Source of the DNA: Cymbomonas tetramitiformis
Taxonomy: Eukaryota; Chlorophyta; Pyramimonadophyceae; Pyramimonadales; Pyramimonadaceae
Reading direction: 5' to 3'
Assembly: GCA_001247695.2 (NCBI GenBank)
Contig: LGRX02035270.1
Coordinates: 42,881-106,880 of the forward strand
Length of the DNA stretch: 64,000 bases
Below are positions 49,956 to 60,654 of this stretch, piece by piece; position 1 is the stretch's first letter, and each line of letters starts with the position of its first letter. The translations under genes were made by a program, and so were the position numbers. The notes under the pieces are model-generated. The model had not been told where the DNA came from. It searched no databases and worked only from the letters and a program-made list of their open reading frames with translations.

Positions 49956-50153
49956 TCAGGCATTTTCCGCGGCAGCAGCATTTTCCTGGAAATCGCCCAT
50001 CATAAATTTCGCGAGAGCGAAAACCATCTTGTCATACACCTGCTTCTTGCCTAGGTCACCCGTGCAGGTAATGCCTGCGTCCGAAAGAGCGACCCTGAAG
50101 GCCTTAAGTTCCTCAGGTTGCTTGATCGGGTGTGCCTCTTTGATTCGGGTCAT
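49956..50153 (-). CDS. Small ORF overlapping the upstream gene at ATGA, 65 aa
   Basis: Its ATG overlaps the TGA of the larger ORF (AAATGACC). It is a helical protein (EELKAFRVALSDAGITCTGD; KKQVYDKMVFALAKFMMGDF) with an alanine-rich end. The overlap suggests stop-start reinitiation or frameshift-linked expression. No family recognised. Confidence 0.4.
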   Translation of the reverse strand: MTRIKEAHPIKQPEELKAFRVALSDAGITCTGDLGKKQVYDKMVFALAKFMMGDFQENAAAAENA

Positions 50154-51193
50154 TTCAACATGCAGAGCGTCAGGTTAGTAGGACCCGAGGTCGCTTTAGC
50201 CTTCCCCTTGGCTTTCGCCGTAGGGGTCCTCGCACGTTTCCCACCAGCAGTCTTGGGGCTCTTGGGAGCTGGCTCGATCGCCACCTCGGACTCGGTGTCA
50301 ACAGTCTCAGTGTCCTTAGTCTCCTCCTCGGGTTCAATGAACTCGCCATCATCAGAGTCGGAGTAGGCCATATCGCCCCACTTGGTCTCAACCGCAGTCT
50401 CGGTCTTCTCAGCCGGTGAGTTCTTCGGCGTCTTAGGTCCCTCAGGTGCACTCGAGGGTCCAGCGCCAGTGGTAGGAGCAGCAGTCGCAGGGGGGTTAAT
50501 GTTCTTAGTGAGGTTCACCACGAGTCCCGCCATAGTCTTCATCAGCGCAGTATTTTGCGCAGCTTGTCTTTCACTGCTCTCGGCAGCCTGCTGTTGAGCC
50601 ATTAGGATGGCCTTCTCCGCCAGGGAAGGTCCAGTCTCCTTACCCTTGCCCTTCTCGTACACACCCGCGTCCACAGGAAGTCCAAGACGTATCTTCGTCA
50701 TCTTGAGGAGGTCGTCGTTGACAGCCCCAGCTTTCCCCATTTTTATAAGGGGGAGGACGATCTCGAACTGGAAGCGGTTCGTTAGTTCCAGGGAGGTGAC
50801 ACTGTAGTGAAGTGCGATGTCCTTCGGGGCAGCGTTCTTCGGTCCGTCGTAGAAAAACTTAAGCACCTCACTACGAAAACGTTTTTCGTAGCCAAAGTCC
50901 CGGTCAAATCGTGGGGATCGCTGTCGAACAGGTGACGCAAAGGGAGAGCCCCTAGCCGCAGTACGGTTAGATGAAGTAAAGCGTCTTGATTCTCGTGAGT
51001 CTTCTCGGTCTTCCCGTTCACGGTCTCGCTCACGGCCACGACCTCCTCTCGAAAAGTTGCGGGGAGGGGGAGAAAGTTCACGACCATTGCGACGGTCACG
51101 GCTATAACGCCGTTCATCACGGGGTTCAGCGCCACGGCGTTCATTACGAGGGTCTCGGTCGTTATAATAACGCATAGAACTGTGGCCTGCCAT
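50150..51193 (-). CDS. Arginine-rich nucleic-acid-binding-like protein, 347 aa
   Basis: I chose the ATG at 51,191-51,193 (MAGHSSMRYYNDRDPRNERR). The frame is open further upstream, but that part lacks matching charge pattern. Residues 1-90 are packed with RD, RE and RG pairs (SRGGRGRERDRERED), typical of RNA-binding tails. Residues 100-215 form a predicted helical domain (FRSEVLKFFYDGPKNAAPKD; LTNRFQFEIVLPLIKMGKAG). The C-terminal third is Pro/Ala/Glu-rich, ending in a lysine-rich patch. A gag- or nucleocapsid-like protein of an unrecognised element is the best guess. It is coupled to the 65-aa ORF by an ATGA overlap. Confidence 0.45.
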   Translation of the reverse strand: MAGHSSMRYYNDRDPRNERRGAEPRDERRYSRDRRNGRELSPPPRNFSRGGRGRERDREREDREDSRESRRFTSSNRTAARGSPFASPVRQRSPRFDRDFGYEKRFRSEVLKFFYDGPKNAAPKDIALHYSVTSLELTNRFQFEIVLPLIKMGKAGAVNDDLLKMTKIRLGLPVDAGVYEKGKGKETGPSLAEKAILMAQQQAAESSERQAAQNTALMKTMAGLVVNLTKNINPPATAAPTTGAGPSSAPEGPKTPKNSPAEKTETAVETKWGDMAYSDSDDGEFIEPEEETKDTETVDTESEVAIEPAPKSPKTAGGKRARTPTAKAKGKAKATSGPTNLTLCMLK

Positions 51194-51349
51194 GTTTAGT
51201 GCAGCACAGATAGAAAAGCAAGTAGTCGAGTCAAACGAAAAGATAGAGGTGTGCTCCTGGTTCGTGGACGAACACGCAGTCGTAGCTGGAGTACCCTTGC
51301 TAGAGCGTAGGTCGTCGTCTGAGACTAGTATATATCTCAAATGGCAGCA

Positions 51350-52595
51350 ACAAACTCGAAAAAATCTTTTCGTTTAAGCTTTCGGAGTACGCCAGCACTC
51401 CTTCGTCAGGTTGCTTTTCTGAGACAATAAGACTACTGAAAGTCTTTTAAGTTCTTTTAAGGGTCGTCAGTCTATCTTTTCCAGTTCTGTGTACACGCTG
51501 TCGGAGTCTCATAGGGCAAGACGCGTCTCGAGCGTCGAGCGGTTAACTCGGTATTGTCCGTAACTATTCGTCCAGCAGAGATAGGGCCATGTATGCGCCG
51601 TCTTTCTGCGTCTATAGGTTGTTCTTATTCGTTGTTGCTCCGTCAGAATAGATACGGTAGGTCCGAGCGTATCCACAGGTATGTTTTAGGGTTTAATACG
51701 TCATATAGTATCGCGTGCACTTAGTTACCGATAGTTATAGTTTCGTTTGTGTTTTCGTTTTTACATATTGTTTTGACTAACTGCGTCACGTGGTGTGTGG
51801 TGGGTTTGTTGATGTCGCTCCGTCCGCAGGTCAAGTAAAGCCTGTAGCCTGTCGCGCTTGTTCTGTGCGACTTGGCTGTAACAAACTGCCGTAGATTTGC
51901 CGATCATTGAAATCCCACTGTGCTTCTCGATGTCTAGGGTAAGATGGGTAAACTTACGAAAGACAACAGGATTTGATTGTCATTCTCGGAACGGCGTTTA
52001 AGCTTACGTGCCATCTGCCGCGCGTATGAGTGCCCGACGGGGAGCTCGCACCCAAATTACACCTAGCTTGAAGAAGACGCGAGATGCGGAAAATAGGGTA
52101 TTGCCCCTTCATGCTCGAACACTTACGGACTCAGTCTTGCGAAATTTCTCCCATGGTTCGTGCTTGAAAGGCCTCTTGTTTTCGATGCCTGCTCATCTTT
52201 GATTTTGTTGGCTTACTTGTACGATGTGGCCCTGATTTTATGTTTTTACCGCACGTTTCGCAGTCGACTGTTGCTGCGACAACAATTCAAAGTGCGAATA
52301 CGCTTAGAGAAGAGGTGGGTGAAGTACCCTTTGTCTAATAATGTTGATTGTCGTTTGGAACCGTAGAGCGCCATGATCGCACTCGGGAGAGTCCTTTTGC
52401 CGTTTGATAAAGCCATTTGCGCACTGTGATGTCGACGCGGTTGGTTGGCCTCTCGGAAACCAACGCCTAGGTTGTAGGCGCGTGCTATGTAACTGGTGTC
52501 GGACCTTACACTACGAAAGTGTCCTCCTCGACGCCTTTCACCACTCTTGAAACCTGTGAGTTTGATAATGGCAATTCCAGGCTTGTCGGAAAATA
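51350..52595. other. No gene supported
   Basis: Mixed sequence with short frames on both strands. A 129-codon minus-strand frame (52,246-52,635) has no recognisable features and partly covers the repeat below. Confidence 0.4.
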
Positions 52596-52597
52596 CT

Positions 52598-52694
52598 GTG
52601 GCAAAAACTATATCAGTTGAGCTGTGACGTGGCAAAAACTATGTCAGTTGAGCTGTGACGTGGCAACAACTATATCAGTTCAGCTGTGACGTGG
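52598..52694. repeat. 31-bp tandem repeat, three units
   Basis: TGGCAAAAACTATATCAGTT followed by GAGCTGTGACG, three times with single-base variants. Confidence 0.9.
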
Positions 52695-52699
52695 ATGTC

Positions 52700-54540
52700 A
52701 TGTTGCGTTTGAGCTATCATGGCCATCACAGCGTTGCGTTATCACCGCGTCAAAGGATATCAACGGAAAGGTGTTTTTCTTTTAGGATGTGAGTAAATAG
52801 GTTTTGGATGTTTTATGATGTGCATGCTTCATTTTGCCCGATTCAACTATGTTGATTTGTGAACAAGCTGTCAGGATCGCATACCTGTCCCGTAAAACCC
52901 GTCCCGTAAAAAACTGGCCTTGCTATCGGGTTGCTCGGTGTCCCATCCGCATGGCTGCTTGGCGCCCTCACAGTTATACCATAACATAGCTTTCAACCGC
53001 ATCGAGGGTGAAGTATGCCCTTGCTCATGTCGTACCAACCTGTCGGATACATTGATTTATGGATAAGGCCTGCCAGCTCACGTGAAAAGGGTGTAGATAA
53101 TCCAAGTGATCACTGAATAAGTTGCACGTTCACTTCTATGGTCCAACAAAAAGTTCCTGCTCTGCGGTGGCATGTCGGCCATTCAAGAACCCTAAGGTGG
53201 CCTAGTTCACAGGTCATGCAGACCTTTACAGCATTTGAACGAGTAGTTTGCTCGCATGGCTGTCAATTTTCTCCGTCGGCGAGTCGCAGTATATGTCCTG
53301 TGGATAATGCCTCATTCGCAGTGAACGCTCATCCTATTATTCTGCAGCCTGAACAAGAGTTTAGGCGTATCAGGTTCCTGACCATAGTGAAGGCAGCATG
53401 CAAAGGATAGTAGCACTGATAGGCGCTTTTGCATCTGCCCAGCTGACGCTTCAGGAACTTGGATGATATTCCTACCCCCGAAAGCGATCACCGCCAAATT
53501 TATTCTTATTGAGGTCTTTCATATCCTCAGACTTCTCACTGTATTTAGTTATTCTGGTGTAGGGCTTTCGCAGTGAGGTGCCCTATGTTGGAACTCACCG
53601 CTGCATACAACTTGATGCGCGCTCAATAAAGCAGCTCGAACATCACAGATGCCGTGTATTCTTTATTACTTCATTTTAGAACGAGACCCATGGAGAGTTT
53701 CACTGAACTCTCTATGGGTCACGAGGCGATTGGCGTGAAGCCTCCTTGCTGGCAGGTAAATAACCCTCAGAGCCACCACAATTGCTGTTTAAAACAGGGA
53801 AATATGGGAAGTGATCAGGATGGTGAGTCAGACGTGGAGAGCGATGAAGACGACAAAATAGGACGGGTAACGCTCATATCCATCCAATGTTTGCCTTCTT
53901 TTTTTACGTTACGCGTTCAATTCTCAGTTGAACCACACTGCAAAATCTGCGATGTACTGCGACATTATGTAAATGGAGCTCGTGAAAACCCGAGAGGATA
54001 CTTACCCAATGATTACAGTGAGCTAAGCACGCTTGTCTCAATTAGTTGATTCCTAAGCAGAACACCTATCTCGAAAGTTTTGAATGACGCCGTTTGTTGG
54101 TGCACTCAAACAGGCGCTCTCTAAAGGGACTCTTGAACTCGAATTACTGAAAGTAGAGATCTCGGTACAAGTCCCGTCGCCGAATCCATTTCTTTATTGC
54201 AACAGTAATATTCATTTGGACACCGTGGCTCTTTGAATAGTTAGAAATTAAATGCTTTCTGAAAGTATTGGGTTCATGCAAGTAGTGGAAACCCGGGTTT
54301 TCTTTTCCGACCTGATGTGAAAAAATGTTTCTGATTCGAAGAATCGTTTCCACCTTGAAGTCAAATCTGGTGCCATCTTAAGGAGGTTAGTGAACCTGGG
54401 GGCCAAAGGACAAACACAGGCCTTCAAAACAATGTTTGAATTGAAGCCGAACCTCTTTCGAGAGTAGTGTACCCGTTGAGTGCACGTCCTTCCATTTTTG
54501 AGGCTAACGCCACGGTCTGGTTGCTCCTTGTAGACTGCTC
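52700..54540. other. No gene supported
   Basis: A plus-strand frame at 53,654-54,049 (131 codons) has one acidic tract (GESDVESDEDD) and could hold an exon, but no splice or family evidence was found. The rest is without signal. Confidence 0.35.
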
Positions 54541-54549
54541 GGAAGCAAA

Positions 54550-54641
54550 TGGCGGAAAGAGATGAGCAGCTTCGACTGGAAGAGGTGGCGGAAAGAGAAG
54601 AGCAGCTTCGACTGGAAGAGGTGCTCCCCTTCTCAACACAA
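54550..54641. repeat. 39-bp duplication (EEQLRLEEV-coding)
   Basis: GAGCAGCTTCGACTGGAAGAGGTG occurs twice, 39 bp apart. On the plus strand it reads EQLRLEEVAEREEQLRLEEV, a helix-like charged segment. No longer gene can be built. Confidence 0.75.
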
Positions 54642-54959
54642 TTCTTCTGTACAAAGTCTGCAGTACAAAATTTGCATACTTCGGGTTGAACTCACTGAAA
54701 CAAACCACTGGAACTTGATGACTGGCAGTGTCGCACATGCTCCCAGAGAGGCCCAGTGGGAGCTTAGTTGCGGGCCATGTCGCACTTGTGCGCAACACCT
54801 GGAAGTGCAGGAGCGGAAGAAAAGCGAGAAGATGGAGAAGATGGTTAACCCACGAGTCTGTTGTATTTTCCCTTTGGCAGACCCTTTGAGCGCATGGACA
54901 ACGTCCAGTGAGGTTGACCCCTTACCATGGCCCTCATGTGGGGGAAAAATGTAACTGTG

Positions 54960-55960
54960 GCAAAGGGGCAAAAAAGGCTTCTTGGCACTTTGCACCAACT
55001 GTGCAATAACTAATTTGCTCCTATAATACCCTATGTCCACTACAATTGCAGAGATTTACACGTTGCATACGAACTCATATGAGCGTCTTGAAAAGGGCAC
55101 TCGAGGCGAGTTTGAATAATTTGCCAGTGTGCACGCAGCTTCAAATTGCTTCATGAAGAAGCGAAGGGATCAAATTGTATTGACACCTGTAAAAGGGTGA
55201 CCTTTTCACAATGTTGTCTTTAGTTCAGCCAGCCCTCCGTGGACACATCAAATGCCTTTTTCACCGGAAACTGTTGGAAAGCGAATGCGAAGTGGCGCAA
55301 TTAACTTGTGAATTACTGGGTCCTCTGGGAATATCAGGCGAAGCAGGAGTTTACTGATGAGTCGGTGAAGTCCCCGACCTCACCAAGACCAATAGGAGTG
55401 TATGGGAAAGAAGAAACAACGGAAACCTGGACCTGGACGAATTATTTTGGCTGGTTACTAGAGATCATATAGAACTCATATAGAAATTATTGCATCTGCA
55501 CTTGAAAGGGTATTCAGGCTCGCCTAGCCTATGACCTAAACCAGTCTGGTGAGTTGGGTTTTGCTGAATACTGGTAGGGTTACTTGCACTTTTGCCTAAC
55601 CACGGCAGCACGGATGGCATGCTCTCTCCCTATTAACCAGAGTCATAAATTCGATTGCCATATGCAAATCGACTGATTCATTAGGAAAATAGTATCCATA
55701 CAAGTTTAACAGTGTCGTAGAATGATTAGATAAACTATTGATAATGATTTATACATCGTGCCGCAGCATGTATGTCTGCTCGCCCATGTAGATGTCCATC
55801 CCAACTTCCTGCTCTGTACAATAGATTTAGATGCTACAGCTTGAGGGCACCAATGCTAAAATCGATAGCATGGCGTGTGCGTGCTAAATATGATGGCATC
55901 CCCACGGCATGAACGCACCGTTGGTCATCTTTCGGGCGTATATAGATAAGCTTTATATCC
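54960..55960. other. No gene seen
   Basis: No frame above background and no repeat of note. Confidence 0.4.
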
Positions 55961-55965
55961 CAAGA

Positions 55966-56335
55966 GCCAAAATAACCGAAGCCAGTCTGTCGTGTAAAAG
56001 CCAAAATAACCGACGCCAGTCTGCCACGTAGAAGCCAAAATAACCGAAGCCAGTCTGCCACGTAGAAGCCAAAATAACCGAAGCCAATCTGTTACGTAGA
56101 AGCCAAAATAACCGAAGCCGGTCTGTTGTCAAAGCCAAAATAACCGAAGCCAATCTGTTATGTCAAAGCCAAAATAACCGAAGCCAATCTGTTACGTAGA
56201 AGCCAAAATAACCGAAGCCAGTCTGTTATGTAAAAGCCAAAATAACCGACGCCAGTCTGCCACGTTGAAGCCAAAAGCCTGGTGTGCCAAAAGCCAAAAT
56301 ATCCGAAGCTCATCCTGCGTGAGGATGACCTAAGC
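55966..56335. repeat. ~33-bp minisatellite, about ten units
   Basis: Units of AAGCCAAAATAACCGAAGCC plus a GTCTGYYACGTAG tail, with length variants where the tail is shortened. The frames inside it are repeat artefacts. Confidence 0.9.
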
Positions 56336-56404
56336 CTAGTGTGCCAGAAGCCAGTTCGCCACACCAAAGCCTGGTGATGCAGCACAAAGCAACGTTCTCG
56401 TGCG

Positions 56405-56650
56405 CGGAGCAGCCTCCTTGATCCACCAGTGCAGGATGCCTGCCCCTGGCTTCACTTGGAGTATGGATTCACAGAAACACCACGGGGTCGATGAGAACAG
56501 CCTGGTTCCACCAGTGCACATTGTGCCCCTGGGCTCACCAGGACTCATAAGGATGCGCAAGAACCATTGCACGTCGTTGTCGCGATACACATATAATAAT
56601 ACTATTATCAAGAGCCTGGATCCACCAGTGCACAAAGTGTACCCCTGGCT
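56405..56650. repeat. Three diverged copies of a CCACCAGTGCA...CCCCTGG block
   Basis: Copies near 56,418, 56,508 and 56,618 share CCACCAGTGCA followed at about 10 bp by CCCCTGG, with unrelated spacers. Confidence 0.6.
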
Positions 56651-56819
56651 GTACTCTGCGTTCTGTGTCACATCTGAAACCAGCCATAAACTGTCATCAG
56701 CAGTCTGCATCGCCAGTGCCACATACGATAATCTGTCATGCGTACGTCACACCTGTGTCACAATGTGTCACCAGCTGGACAAACCCGGCGCGGTACCATG
56801 AAAAGCCGGGGTTTGTTAC

Positions 56820-57840
56820 ATTAATCAGTTCCTTGAGAACTATAGCCTAACACACCCCTCATATTGCACCGACGACCCTGAGGAGGATTGGGCCCAGTTT
56901 GAGGTCTTTGATGATAACCATTTGGGCCCCACAGATCAGCATTGAGGTCTACGATACTGCGGTTGCAGCGCCGTGGGGAGAGACCTCAGCTGCACCGACG
57001 GTGCCCCGCACTGTCACCACGGCACACCGGTGTTCCTCCCTCTGCTTGGGAAAGGCCGCCGTGCCTCCAACACGCACGGACACCTCCTTGTAGATTCAGG
57101 AGCCTCACATCTCCTCCTGAATAACAGGGAGCTCTTCACTGAGTTGTCCCCGTGCACCTCCAGCATGACCACAGCCTCGGATCAGCATTACAGGCCTCAC
57201 AGTGTCGGCACAGCCTCCATTGATTTCCAGTACACCGACGGCACTTGGATCACACTCCCATTTCTCCAAGCCTTCTATGATCCAAATGCCCCAAACCTCC
57301 TCTCAGTCCGCCAGATGCTCAGACACGGGGCCCGCTCCCCTGACTTCATCGACCTCACATGGCACCACGGTGCTTCTCTCTTTGACCTCTATGACACTGG
57401 CAGAGACTATGTTGTACACCCCAGCAGCTGGCGAGCCACCCCATCTGCCCACTCCATAGCACAGAGGAGACCCCTCCTGCAGCCTGCCCCTTCAGAGCTT
57501 GCAGAGAAGGGCACGGTCGACTGGATGGTTGCTAGGTCCGCCTATAGACAGTTTGCTCAGCACAGTCCATACGGCTATTGTGACACAGACCTCTACACAG
57601 ACGGCATCCCCTACCCACGGGGTAACACACAGTGCCAGCATTACTACTCCCTCCGAGGACCCTGCTGAGGACCATGTCTGGTGCGGGCGCTCTTTCTGGG
57701 CCAACCCGCCCTTCATCAACTCCATCATCCAAAGGATGTTGATGAAGATGCTAGAGGACTTCTGGTTAGACCCTAATAACACCTCATACACGGTGTGTCT
57801 CCGGAAGTCACCATCTGCAGCCTGGTGGCCACTCACCTAC
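56820..57840 (+). pseudogene. Ty1/copia-type gag-protease remnant with NPPF domain
   Basis: Frame 1 reads EEDWAQFEVFDDNHLGPTDQ, then a stop near 56,945. It resumes with a Cys/His cluster and the aspartic protease core HLLVDSGASHLLLNN (about 57,082-57,126), then FYDPNAPNLLSVRQML, the typical strand after a copia protease. A second segment (DTDLYTDGIPYPRGNTQCQH) is followed, after a stop and frameshift near 57,665, by RSFWANPPFINSIIQRM. This resembles the methyltransferase-like (Dam-type) domain known from some retroelements. No integrase, RT or RNase H, and no LTRs found. It is a dead fragment of the kind of element that could have mobilised the gag-only elements. Confidence 0.65.
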
Positions 57841-57844
57841 GGTA

Positions 57845-58185
57845 ATCACTCACCAATAGAAATAATAGCAATAAGAAACCACCGGCGTTTGGGGGGTCAC
57901 AACTTGACGAAATTTGCTGGCTAGCTTTAATTTCTTAAGAAATTTGCCAAAATAAGAAATCAAGGGGCTGGCTGGCTTGAATCATAGTGAAAAATGGTTA
58001 CGAAATTTTGGCTGGATTATTTGGTGGGTTTACTTGATTTAACAAGGATTTTGATGCTTATACACAATTTATCTCAATAAAAATATCATACAGACTGTTG
58101 AAGTTTTTCGAACGGAGGTGCAAACGTTGGCTGGTCGGCGAAAAGTGACTTATCAACTATCACATGTCTGCTCGCGGCTTTCAGG
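57845..58185. other. No gene seen
   Basis: AT-rich; an AATTTCTTAAGAAATT palindrome lies near 57,930. No frame of note. Confidence 0.4.
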
Positions 58186-58310
58186 ATTGCGTCCTAGAGC
58201 ACGAAACTTGGCACACATACTGCCAAGATACATATCTTTCAGTAACTTGAAGCTCAAGGCTTCAAGTTACTTACTTGTTTTCAAGCAGAACACGCCGTGA
58301 GTGTCTATTG
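58186..58310. repeat. Copy of the 22.1-kb hairpin unit plus shared 32-bp block
   Basis: GCGTCCTAGAGCACGAAACT, TGCCAAGATACATAT and CTTGAAGCTCAAGGCTTCAAG as in 22,220-22,300. The 32-bp block at 58,278-58,309 is the complement of 20,189-20,220. Confidence 0.8.
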
Positions 58311-58398
58311 TGGCAAAGATGGCAAATAATAAAAGTCATTATGCGGAAAGAGTCGTTATTCATGGCCGTGACTTTTAGATTCACGGCCGTGAATCTTT

Positions 58399-58454
58399 CC
58401 GAATGGAACCAAAAACCGTTCGATTAAAATCGGACGGTTTTTGGTTCCATTCGG
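58399..58454. repeat. Perfect 20-bp-stem hairpin
   Basis: CCGAATGGAACCAAAAACCG pairs exactly with CGGTTTTTGGTTCCATTCGG around a ~16-base spacer. Next to it TCACGGCCGTGA is another palindrome. Confidence 0.9.
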
Positions 58455-58554
58455 ACATATGGACATCACGGCAAGACAACTCTTCAGTGTAATATTTCGC
58501 ATGGCATGGCGATAGCTCAACAGGTACAGTACAGCGTCATGGATGCATGCACCG

Positions 58555-58680
58555 GTAATAGCCAGATGACATAAAAAAAGCTTAATCTAAAATCAACATG
58601 AAAAATGGGTTAATCTAAAATCAGAGAGAAATAATCTAAATTAAATTGCCTACCAATCTGGCCAGAAAATCTGCCAAATG
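58555..58680. repeat. Right member of the 38.7-kb-spaced inverted-repeat pair
   Basis: In reverse complement: TCTGGCCAGA, then three TTTAGATTA motifs, then GTCATCTGGCTATTACCGGTG, the same order as 19,930-20,060. Overall similarity is moderate with small indels. Confidence 0.7.
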
Positions 58681-58689
58681 GCTGATTAG

Positions 58690-59212
58690 TAAAGATTGAC
58701 GTAAAGGTCAAAGGTTCTTGAAGTAAAGATGCCCGGTCGACGGGTTGCTACTTCCCAGAAGTCCATTGTCCTACATAAAAATACGGCTGCCTCTAAAAAC
58801 CTCGAAGGTGGCAAAATCGTCAGTCGATGGCGAATTGGGTTGGCACTATCAATTTTCAGGATCTGAAGTAGGGGGGCGATCAGAAAACAGGTAGAGAGCG
58901 GACAGCGCGGCTGGATTCAGCGAACTCGGAGTTGATGCTGCGTGATAAGCCAGGGATGCGGCTGAAATTTGAGTGCCAAAAGTGGGGTCACAACTCCCAC
59001 TTAAGGCTAAGAAATTCCGGGGAGACCGAATCCCGAAATAACTGTGACTACTGGGGTCACCACTCCCCAGAAGTCGCTGTAAGAGGTCGCAGCGGCCGAA
59101 ATGGGCAAGAGAACGCGAGGAGCCATGCCGGCTGTAAAATTAAGCTAGGGAAAAGCGGGAATCCCAAGATCTGCTGATCAGAAATCTGAAACAAACAGAG
59201 GAAGCGTAAGCG
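58690..59212. other. Probable 5' internal sequence of the LTR element, no intact gene
   Basis: GGGGTCACYACTCCCM occurs twice (58,982 and 59,052). A 39-codon minus-strand ORF starts at 59,126 (MAPRVLLPISAAATSYSDFW) downstream of the 5' LTR and could be the start of a lost gag. Confidence 0.4.
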
Positions 59213-59213
59213 A

Positions 59214-59224
59214 GGCCCATAACC
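59214..59224 (-). promoter_or_regulatory. Candidate half-tRNA primer-binding site of the 41-kb structure
   Basis: GGTTATGGGCC abuts the right (5') LTR. Its complement GGCCCATAACC matches the initiator tRNA-Met anticodon region, as in element 3. Confidence 0.6.
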
Positions 59225-59529
59225 TCATGAGAAACCCGAAATATACTAGCTATATGAAGGTGGGAAAGAAGGCGGTGCGACAGCTGCCACAGAGTGGCAG
59301 GCAGCTGAAGGACAAGGCGTGCGGATAATATTACCAAGTGAGGGCTGGCGGCTTGCGCCGCCAAGTTATTACGAAGGGAAGATTGTCTGAGAGTCGGGCG
59401 CAGGTCGCAGTGTCATCGTCATAACGCGTGACACCGCGACCGCGACACCGCGATGCTAAAGGTGAGTGCTACGAGGAGTCACTAATACTAGATACTACTA
59501 TAGGGTACCTAATATTGTACTCTCCATGA
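59225..59529 (-). repeat. Right LTR of the 41-kb LTR-bounded structure
   Basis: TCATGAGAAACCCG to CTCTCCATGA, matching 18,406-18,716. It is followed directly by ATACG (59,530-59,534), the same 5 bp that precede the left LTR. Confidence 0.85.
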
Positions 59530-59595
59530 ATACGGCAAAATCGATCGGGGAAAAATGAGTCCACCCCCTGGAATTATTGACGATCCTATTAGGAG
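59530..59595. repeat. Repeat C, copy 1
   Basis: ATACGGCAAAATCGATCGGG to GACGATCCTATTAGGAG; identical but for one base to 60,530-60,597. In copy 2 it follows repeat A without interruption. Confidence 0.9.
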
Positions 59596-59821
59596 TTAAG
59601 CGAGCCCCCCTTTATCGGATTTGGCCCGTGTCATCACCGCAATCGCGCTTCGATATCCTTGTTCGATCGATGTCATCAATAAAAAAAATCAGTTTTGGCG
59701 ATCCATATTTAAGCGAGCCCCCCTTTATCGGATTTGGCCCGTGTCATCACCGCAATCGCGCTTCGATATCCTTGTTCGATCGATGTCATCAATAAAAAAA
59801 ATCAGTTTTGGCGATCCATAT
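59596..59821. repeat. 113-bp direct duplication (repeat D x2)
   Basis: Two identical units, 59,596-59,708 and 59,709-59,821, starting TTAAGCGAGCCCCCCTTTAT and ending TTTGGCGATCCATAT. Confidence 0.95.
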
Positions 59822-60534
59822 CTCTTTATTGGATCCGAGTCCACCCCCTGGACTTATTAAATTTAGGATGTTTTTATAATTGTTGTAGCACCTGGTATAA
59901 TTAATATATCCGTGCAAATATATAAATTGACAATTATTTATATATTGAACTTTGAATTATACAGGGTGCGCTCGGCTGTCCCCCCATATAGGGGGTTATA
60001 TTGAGCGGGTTCCATCAGGGACCTCAATATGACTGCTAAAACACCCCATATCGGATGCCCCATTCCCGCCCCCCCACCGGTACAAGGCATGAATCCAACC
60101 CCCCCCAGCCCTTTGGGGGGTCCCATAGGTGGAAAATATAACCTTTGGGTGCCCTCCATGTGGAAGTTGGGTGGCACTTTTCGCTTGGCAAATTACCTAA
60201 AATTCACACATTCCATTAAATCCTCGCGACCCCTACACCCCTCTAAATGACGCAAGTCATGCAGAACCCCCCCAAACCCCTCGGGGGGGGGGCATTGATA
60301 AAGTGTGGAACCATGGATTGCACCCCAAATCTATTTTAGGGGGGGATTGGGCTTGGTCAATTTATGGTCATTTTTTTGGTCAACGCGGGGCAAAATGATG
60401 CCCTCGACCCTCGTCCGTCGGCCCAAAGGCCCCAAGGCGAACCCTGGCGGTTCCTGGTGGTTCCCTGGCGGTTAAGGAACGGTTGTATTTATGAAGCGCT
60501 CGACAATACACGAATGGCCTATGGGAGATACGGC
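59818..60534. repeat. Dispersed repeat family A, copy 2 (uninterrupted)
   Basis: Carries the empty target of element 1 (CCCAT at 60,045-60,049 followed by ATCGGATG). At its right edge it also shows the undisturbed ATACG/GCAAAATCG junction cut by the LTR at 18,406. It is AT-rich, with terminal homopolymer G/C runs. Confidence 0.9.
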
Positions 60535-60654
60535 AAAATCGATCGGGGGAAAATGAGTCCACCCCCTGGAATTATTGACGATCCTATTAGGAGATAGTTT
60601 GGCTATCATTGGCTATCATTGACTAACTTTGGCTATCCGATTTGAAATTATGAC

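Noticed and set aside
55834..56385. Minus-strand ORFs with repeated GYFGFY peptides
   Set aside because: Translation of the 33-bp minisatellite in shifting frames.
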